Positions 58,541-64,000 of a stretch of DNA of 64,000 bases are shown piece by piece (within the stretch, counting starts at the first letter, position 1; every line of letters starts with the position of its first letter). The notes beneath the pieces were generated by a model. The model did not search any database. It saw nothing but the letters and a program-made list of their open reading frames with translations, and was not told where the DNA came from. The DNA lies in NCBI GenBank assembly GCA_036280295.1, contig DASURA010000148.1, positions 1 through 64,000 of the forward strand, in the 5' to 3' direction. The DNA is from AWTP1-13 sp036280295. Lineage in GTDB: Bacteria; Pseudomonadota; Alphaproteobacteria; Rhizobiales; Hyphomicrobiaceae. The position numbers and the translations under genes were made by a program.

Positions 58541-59220
58541 CGCGATCTCTCGTGGTCTGCCAGGCGACGGTCGACCTCGGCGGCGAGCCGCTTCAGGGCG
58601 TCTGCGACCTCCACCGGATAGGAGGCGCCTGGCTCAAGCCGGCGCAAGGGGTCGGGCAGCCGCTCCAGGCCGCGGGCCGCCCTGGCACGGATCTCGGCCA
58701 GCGTCGGCTGTGGCGTCAGGCGGCGCCCGCCCTTCATGATGAGCTCGATCAGCGGCTCGCCCGGCTGATCGTCCCGCTCGACCGAGAGGATGTCTCGACG
58801 CATGCGGCCATCCGGGACGTAGTGGCGCCACACCTGCTTGCGCCCCGGCCAGGTTGCTTTGCCTGTGGATCGCTTGCGACGCGGCAGGCCGGCATACTCC
58901 TGGAGCTTGTAGGCGCAGTCGAGGGCCGGCACATCGAAGGAGGTCGTCAGGCTCGTGCCGATGCCGAAGCCGTCGATGGGCGCGTGCTGCTTGGCCGCCT
59001 TGGCGAGCTCGACCTCGTCGATGCCGCCGCTGGCGAAGATCGTGACCCCCTTCAGTCCGCCACCATCGAGGATGCGCCGCACGCTCTTCGACAGGGCGAT
59101 CAGGTCGCCGCTGTCGACGCGGCAAGCAGGCCGGCTTCGGCGCCATGGGCGCGGCGCAGGCCGAAATCGACGAGCAGCTTGGCCGGCGCTGAGAGGACCA
59201 TGCAGTGAAACCCAGCCGGC
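58537..59220 (-). pseudogene. pncB: Nicotinate phosphoribosyltransferase (pncB) remnant
   Basis: The C-terminal half is intact in frame: VDSGDLIALSKSVRRILDGG, GVTIFASGGIDEVELAKAAK, HAPIDGFGIGTSL, ALDCAYKLQEYAGLPRRKRS and WPGRKQVWRHYV, up to the stop at 58537. Upstream, in another frame, APAKLLVDFGLRRAHGAEAG belongs to the central domain; the segment between the two, including the His that is phosphorylated in this family, is deleted, and the N-terminus is missing. Before that, GLGRMG then AGFHCMV resembles the NADP-binding start of 6-phosphogluconate dehydrogenase, possibly fused by the deletion. The NAD salvage pair pncB-pncA is thus lost here. Confidence 0.75.
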
Positions 59221-59263
59221 GTGCCGGTGCAGCCCATTCGGCCGAGACCGATAGCCGCCAGCA

Positions 59264-59277
59264 TTGAGCAGGATCAA
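59264..59277. promoter_or_regulatory. Variant FNR/FixK-type site (TTGAG half)
   Basis: TTGAGCAGGATCAA has one mismatch, identical in kind to the site before the paralogous gene at 1227. For the 59401 gene the predicted start is near 59312. Confidence 0.45.
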
Positions 59278-59400
59278 TTCTGGTGACTGCGTTCTCTGCA
59301 AGCCTGATCTGGCCTTGCCACCGAGGCACCGCTTCCTGATGGTCGAGGCTCAATGGCCGGTTGGGAACGACACGCCGGCCCGGTTGCCCCGAGGTTAACC

Positions 59401-59625
59401 ATGAAAGTCAAGCTGAGCATCCGCAAGAAGGGAGCCACCCTCTACGAGGGAGTCCATGACATCACCGATGCGCGGGACTTCGGACGAGCTTTCGCCGACG
59501 TGTGGGCCCAGTTGCAGGATCGTCGGCTGCAGAAGACCACCAGCATTGGCGCCTTGATGGAGATCCTCAATGAAGACGTGGTTGAGGAGTTGAATAGCGC
59601 AGAGATTGGCTTTCAGAAGCTGTGA
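59401..59625 (+). CDS. Small conserved protein, paralogue of the 1227 gene
   Basis: A 74-residue protein whose family I do not recognise, with MKVKLSIRKKGATLYEGVHD at the start and DFGRAFADVWAQL, QDRRLQKTTSIGALME and LNEDVVEELN following. It aligns over its whole length with the 71-residue protein at 1227-1442; DNA identity is complete for 36 nt (59527-59562). Unlike that copy it has no membrane partner downstream, which suggests that the partner is not needed or was lost. ATG 59401 is followed directly by sequence that aligns with the paralogue. Its variant FNR-type site supports oxygen control. Confidence 0.7.
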   Translation: MKVKLSIRKKGATLYEGVHDITDARDFGRAFADVWAQLQDRRLQKTTSIGALMEILNEDVVEELNSAEIGFQKL

Positions 59626-59663
59626 CGGCAGCGGCGAGCGCTGATGTTGCCGGCAGCCCAAGG

Positions 59664-60185
59664 TCAGGGGCTGAGAACGAGACCTGTCGCGACAGCATCG
59701 CTCCTGGTGCCGGCGGCGCCGGCCAGGATGCGGGTGGCTCGGCCAATCGAGGCGGGGCGGCCGGTCTCCGCCGTGAACCCGATGGCCGCGTCGAGCTTGG
59801 GGCCCATCGACCCCGCAGCGAAATCGGCCCGATCGAGCGCGCGAGGCCCGGCGCGCTTGATCAGCCGCGCCGAGGGTGAGCCCCAGTCGAGGTAGAGACC
59901 ATCGACATCGGTGAGCAGCATCAGGTAATCGGCGCCGAACTGGCGCGCCAACAGTGCGCTCGCCGAGTCCTTGTCAATTACGGCCTCCACGCCAAGCAGC
60001 GTGCCATCGCTCCGCTCCAGCACCGGTATGCCACCTCCGCCGGCACAGATGACGGTGACGCCTTGTGATGCGAGCAGCTCAATGACGCGGACCTCCAGAA
60101 CCTGCAGCGGCCGGGGCGAGGGAACGACGCGCCGCCAACCGCTTCGGACGTCCGCCACGGTCCAGCCCCGCGCTTGCTGACTTGA
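59664..60185 (-). pseudogene. arcC: Carbamate kinase (arcC) C-terminal remnant
   Basis: The C-terminal half of carbamate kinase is readable: GWRRVVPSPRPLQVLEVRVI, GVTVICAGGGGIPVLERSDG, VEAVIDKDSASALLARQFGA, DYLMLLTDVDGLYLDWGSPS and FAAGSMGPKLDAAIGF up to the stop at 59664. The N-terminal about 140 residues are absent; similarity fades at about 60185. Carbamate kinase makes ATP from carbamoyl phosphate in the anaerobic arginine deiminase pathway, so the fragment points to a lost fermentative function. Without the N-terminal domain it would be inactive. Confidence 0.8.
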
Positions 60186-60257
60186 GCAGCCTCACTTCGT
60201 CATAGACTGCGCCGATCGGCTTGGTGGGTGGCGGAAGGCGCGATCGAGCCGGAGTCA

Positions 60258-60395
60258 TGACGTGGAGCTGCGATGAACCGCTGGTTTCCTATCAGGATGC
60301 GACGACGCTCGTCAGGGTCGACATGCGGGTGCTCGGGGCAGGTCGCACGGAGCTGACGCTCGTGCATTCGGGGGTGGCGCCTGGGAATGAGCAAT
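60258..60395 (+). pseudogene. AHSA1/SRPBCC-domain fragment
   Basis: A short frame reads MTWSCDEPLVSYQDATTLVR and then VLGAGRTELTLVHSGVAPGN before a stop. The TELTLVHSG strand and preceding T-W are typical of the activator-of-Hsp90-like SRPBCC proteins (about 150 residues). Only some 45 residues remain, with no start context. It lies in a 335-bp stretch otherwise without recognisable genes (60186-60520). Confidence 0.45.
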
Positions 60396-60521
60396 GATTG
60401 CGTGAAGGGTAGGCCGCGTCTCTCGACGGGCAGGAGGCTGCTCTGGCTGGGCGAAGCCTGGTCGCTCCTCAGTACGATCACGCCGCGAGCTGAAGGGGCC
60501 GCAGGCTCGACTTAGAGCCCG

Positions 60522-60641
60522 TTATTGGCCTGCCGCGCCGAAATCCCAACCTGCAGCAAGCCAGAGGCCGGCGAGGCCGGCAGCAACCGCAAAGGCGGTG
60601 CCGGTGGTCACCAAGGCACCGATCGCGCGGCCGCCGGCCAT
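60522..60641 (-). CDS. Possible small single-helix membrane protein
   Basis: A 39-codon frame from ATG 60641 encodes MAGGRAIGALVTTGTAFAVA followed by AGLAGLWLAAGWDFGAAGQ, a single hydrophobic helix. The exact FNR-type site at 60690-60703 would start transcription near 60655, 14 nt upstream. There is no strong ribosome-binding site and I know no family, so this is only a candidate. Confidence 0.3.
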   Translation of the reverse strand: MAGGRAIGALVTTGTAFAVAAGLAGLWLAAGWDFGAAGQ

Positions 60642-60689
60642 CCACGCAAGAACCGCTTTCGATGCAGCATGGCGGGCGGCGCGTTCGCT

Positions 60690-60703
60690 TTGACCCCCAT
60701 CAA
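60690..60703. promoter_or_regulatory. FNR/FixK-type site upstream of the decayed GYD gene
   Basis: TTGACCCCCATCAA matches exactly. It may serve the GYD remnant (plus strand) and the possible small membrane ORF (minus strand). Confidence 0.65.
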
Positions 60704-60743
60704 ACAAGAGCAAGAGCCGGCGATGCAGATGGAGCGGTGGGCA

Positions 60744-61053
60744 ATGGGGACGTATGTGATGTTCACGCGCCTCCGCCATGATGCGCTGCGAGCGGCAAAC
60801 GCGCCCGAGGAGCTTTGCCGCGCGGTCTGGAGCGCGTTCACGGGGAATGCCGGGATGTGGCCCGGAAGCTCAGCTACGCCGTCCTTGGCGGGCCGGCCGA
60901 CTAACCTGCACGGCACCGGACATCTGGACGGCGGCGAAAGTGGCCGCCATTGTGCGCACTGTGGCTCACGCCCAGACCGAGATCTGGGCCGCAACAGAAT
61001 GGGCGTTCGCTGAGCTCATGCGCAGCTTGCGGCCCGCAAGCGCCGCAGCGTGA
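60744..61053 (+). pseudogene. GYD domain gene, multiply frameshifted
   Basis: A decayed paralogue of the protein at 22947. It starts MGTYVMFTRLRHDALRAANA after GGAG, shifts frame to read ARKLSYAVLGGPAD, then shifts again to TAPDIWTAAKVAAIVRTVAH and AQTEIWAATEWAFAELMRSL up to 61053. At least two to three indels lie between about 60830 and 60920, and a stop follows GGPAD. The FNR-type operator upstream is still perfect. Confidence 0.82.
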
Positions 61054-61095
61054 TGGTCCGCTTCTCGCACTCAAGCGGTCTGTCCGTCAGCGCCA

Positions 61096-62640
61096 TCATT
61101 TGTCCGGGCGGGTCGTGTCGCGCAGGCGACGCAGCGTCACGCCCGTCATTTGCGCTGGTTTCTGGAGGCCCATCAGGTCAAGGAGCGTGGGCGCCACGTC
61201 TGCAAGCCGCCCACAGGCGAGTTCGGCCCTGTCGCCATCCACGAGCAGCACCGGCACCGGGTTGGTCGTGTGAGCCGTGTGAGGCTCTCCCGTTTCCGGA
61301 TCGCGCATCAGCTCGCAATTGCCGTGATCGGCGGTGACCAGCAAGGCGCCTCCGACGTCGCGGATCGTCTGAGCAAGGCGACCCAGGCCCTCATCGACCG
61401 TCTCAACGGCCTTAATGGCGGCGGCCAGGTTGCCGGTGTGGCCAACCATGTCCGGATTGGCGTAGTTGAGCACGATGAAATCGTACTTGCCTGAGGGGAT
61501 GGCAGTGACCGCCTTCTCGGTCAGCTCCGGCGCAGACATTTCGGGGCTAAGATTGTAGGTTGCAACCTTCGGCGAGGGGACCAGGATGCGATCCTCGCCG
61601 CGATATCGCGCTTCCTGGCCGCCGTTGAGAAAGTAGGTGACATGGGGATACTTCTCGGTTTCGGCCAAGCGCAACTGAGTGCGGCCTGCATCAGCTACCA
61701 CCTGCCCGAGCACGTTGATAAGCCTCGGCGGCGGGAAGATCGCATCCATCAGGGTATCAAGCTTCTCGCCGTAGGGCGTCATGCCAAGCGCGCCGGCGAA
61801 GGCAACCACGCGGCCGCGCCTGAAATTCGAGAAGTCAGGATCGAGAAGCGCGGTGAGAAGCTGGCGCACGCGGTCGGCGCGAAAGTTGAAGCAGAGGAGG
61901 CCGTCGCCATCCCGCATGCCGCCATAGCTATTGACCACCGCCGGCCCGATGAACTCATCGCTGATGGCATGCGCGTAAGCATCGGCTATGACTGCCGTGG
62001 CACTCGGGAACCGTGGACCGCAGCCGCCAGCGATAGCATGGTAGGCCGTGGCCACTCTGTCCCAGCGGTTGTCCCGGTCCATGGCGTAGTGGCGTCCGCA
62101 GATCGTCGCCATCTGTACTGACACGGGCATGGCCTCGACGAGCCGTTTGATATGCGCTTCGGCCGACCTCGGTGGTGTGTCTCGACCATCGGTGAAGGCA
62201 TGCACAACGACCCGCAGACCGGAATCGGCGAGGATGCTTGCGAGGGTCACGGCGTGATCCTGGTGGGAATGCACGCCGCCCGGTGACACCAAACCCATCA
62301 GGTGGCAGGTGCCGCCGCTCTGGCGCACTCGCTCGATGAAGGCGAGCAGTGCGGGGTCCTTGCCGAAGTCGCCCCGAGCGATGGCTGCGCTGATGCGCGG
62401 TAGATCCTGCATCACAATCCGGCCGGCGCCGATAGTGAGGTGTCCGACTTCGGAGTTGCCCATTTGGCCATGCGGGAGTCCCACATCCTCTCCCGATGCC
62501 CGCAGCAGCGCGTGTGGACAGGTGTCCCATAAGCGATTGAAGTTCGGGGTGCGGGCTTGTCTGACGGCATTGTCGGCAGTGTCCTCACGCCAGCCCCAGC
62601 CGTCGAGCACCACCAGCATCGTGGGACGGCGCTTGTGCAT
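61096..62640 (-). CDS. gpmI: 2,3-bisphosphoglycerate-independent phosphoglycerate mutase
   Basis: The 514-residue Mn2+-dependent alkaline-phosphatase-fold enzyme interconverts 3- and 2-phosphoglycerate in glycolysis. It has VVLDGWGWRE (metal Asp13), PHGQMGNSEVGHLTIGAG with the phosphorylated Ser63, SPGGVHSHQDHA, FTDGRDTPP, NYANPDMVGHTGN and LLVTADHGNCELM. Length is standard. The gene stands alone on the minus strand; no FNR-type site was found upstream. Together with PfkB and PpsA, also encoded nearby, it fits an anaerobic glycolysis/gluconeogenesis set. About 260 bp without a recognised feature separate it from the next gene (62641-62901). Confidence 0.96.
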   Translation of the reverse strand: MHKRRPTMLVVLDGWGWREDTADNAVRQARTPNFNRLWDTCPHALLRASGEDVGLPHGQMGNSEVGHLTIGAGRIVMQDLPRISAAIARGDFGKDPALLAFIERVRQSGGTCHLMGLVSPGGVHSHQDHAVTLASILADSGLRVVVHAFTDGRDTPPRSAEAHIKRLVEAMPVSVQMATICGRHYAMDRDNRWDRVATAYHAIAGGCGPRFPSATAVIADAYAHAISDEFIGPAVVNSYGGMRDGDGLLCFNFRADRVRQLLTALLDPDFSNFRRGRVVAFAGALGMTPYGEKLDTLMDAIFPPPRLINVLGQVVADAGRTQLRLAETEKYPHVTYFLNGGQEARYRGEDRILVPSPKVATYNLSPEMSAPELTEKAVTAIPSGKYDFIVLNYANPDMVGHTGNLAAAIKAVETVDEGLGRLAQTIRDVGGALLVTADHGNCELMRDPETGEPHTAHTTNPVPVLLVDGDRAELACGRLADVAPTLLDLMGLQKPAQMTGVTLRRLRDTTRPDK

Positions 62641-62901
62641 GGCCGGCTCCTTTCACGTCACGGATCAGCTCGCCACAATGCCGCTTCCTCAGTTTGGTGC
62701 TGCGAGCAGGCCGTCGGGGCGAGACCGTCCTGGCCACAATTAGGCAAACCAGAATACCCTGCCAGCGAGACGACCGTCGCGGCCCCGGATGGCGAGGCCG
62801 CGCCCGAAGCAAGGAAGCGCTCGCGATCGGGTGGCGATGCCTCGCGCTCCGCGTGTGACAAGGGCGCAGCGGCCGAGGTCGGCCCTGGACATCCCCCGTC
62901 G

Positions 62902-64000
<1,099 letters not shown>

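Noticed and set aside
60200..60481. Minus-strand 93-codon frame
   Set aside because: Arg/His/Pro-rich composition typical of a shadow frame in GC-rich DNA; the opposite strand carries a recognisable SRPBCC fragment.

Overview
The window is GC-rich, densely packed bacterial DNA. It is probably from an alphaproteobacterium, most likely Hyphomicrobiales: it has a DUF4167-type small protein, a PHP-domain PolX, split glycine decarboxylase subunits, an adenosylcobalamin-dependent ribonucleotide reductase and many FNR/FixK-type operators. No rRNA, tRNA, CRISPR array or intact insertion sequence was seen.

The main organising feature is a palindrome, TTGAY-N4-RTCAA, the consensus of FNR/FixK/ANR/DNR regulators. 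I found 14 exact copies and 6 one-mismatch or near copies, almost all in intergenic DNA upstream of genes. With uniform base composition about 0.25 exact copy is expected by chance in 64 kb. The window therefore reads as one large low-oxygen survival island, in gene content like the anoxic-persistence (lxa) locus of Burkholderia cenocepacia or the DosR dormancy regulon of mycobacteria.

Layout. 0.3-2.7 kb: SPW membrane protein, a small conserved protein with a membrane partner, and DUF302. 3.1-11.1 kb: a likely operon with GH65 disaccharide phosphorylase, universal stress protein (USP), a beta-phosphoglucomutase-archease fusion, RtcB RNA ligase, alpha/beta hydrolase, DUF3775 and PEBP. 11.4-16.5 kb: THUMP protein, PhoU, nitroreductase, DUF2267 (frameshifted), HhH-GPD-like protein and two USPs. 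16.9-22.7 kb: phosphoribosyltransferase with hydrolase, PolX, Hsp20, and RtcA. 22.9-29.7 kb: GYD, BCAM0308 and BON proteins, a frameshifted Fpg, an RpoD-like sigma factor and small proteins. 28.4-35.8 kb: a divergent lipid locus (CapA-like, acyl-CoA synthetase and MFS against an ACP-AMP ligase-acyltransferase fusion). 35.8-39.5 kb: PfkB and two CBS-BON proteins around a ligA remnant. 39.7-44.9 kb: a NitT/TauT-type ABC transporter, GroEL and a gutted Mg2+ ATPase. 45.5-52.2 kb: threonine-to-glycine catabolism (threonine dehydrogenase, Kbl) divergent from NAD kinase-like, GcvPA and GcvPB. 52.4-64 kb: class II ribonucleotide reductase, a hibernation factor-cold shock fusion, CysQ, PRPP synthase, a field of gene remnants, phosphoglycerate mutase and the 3' part of PEP synthase.

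Together the genes suggest oxygen-independent carbon flow (sugar phosphorolysis, PfkB, GpmI, PpsA, threonine/glycine), oxygen-independent dNTP synthesis, chaperones, ribosome hibernation, and DNA and RNA repair. At least 16 genes are broken. Several keep both ends but have lost the middle (a CheR-like methyltransferase, an MgtA-like ATPase, pncA, pncB); others carry single-base frameshifts. The island is either eroding or the assembly carries errors.
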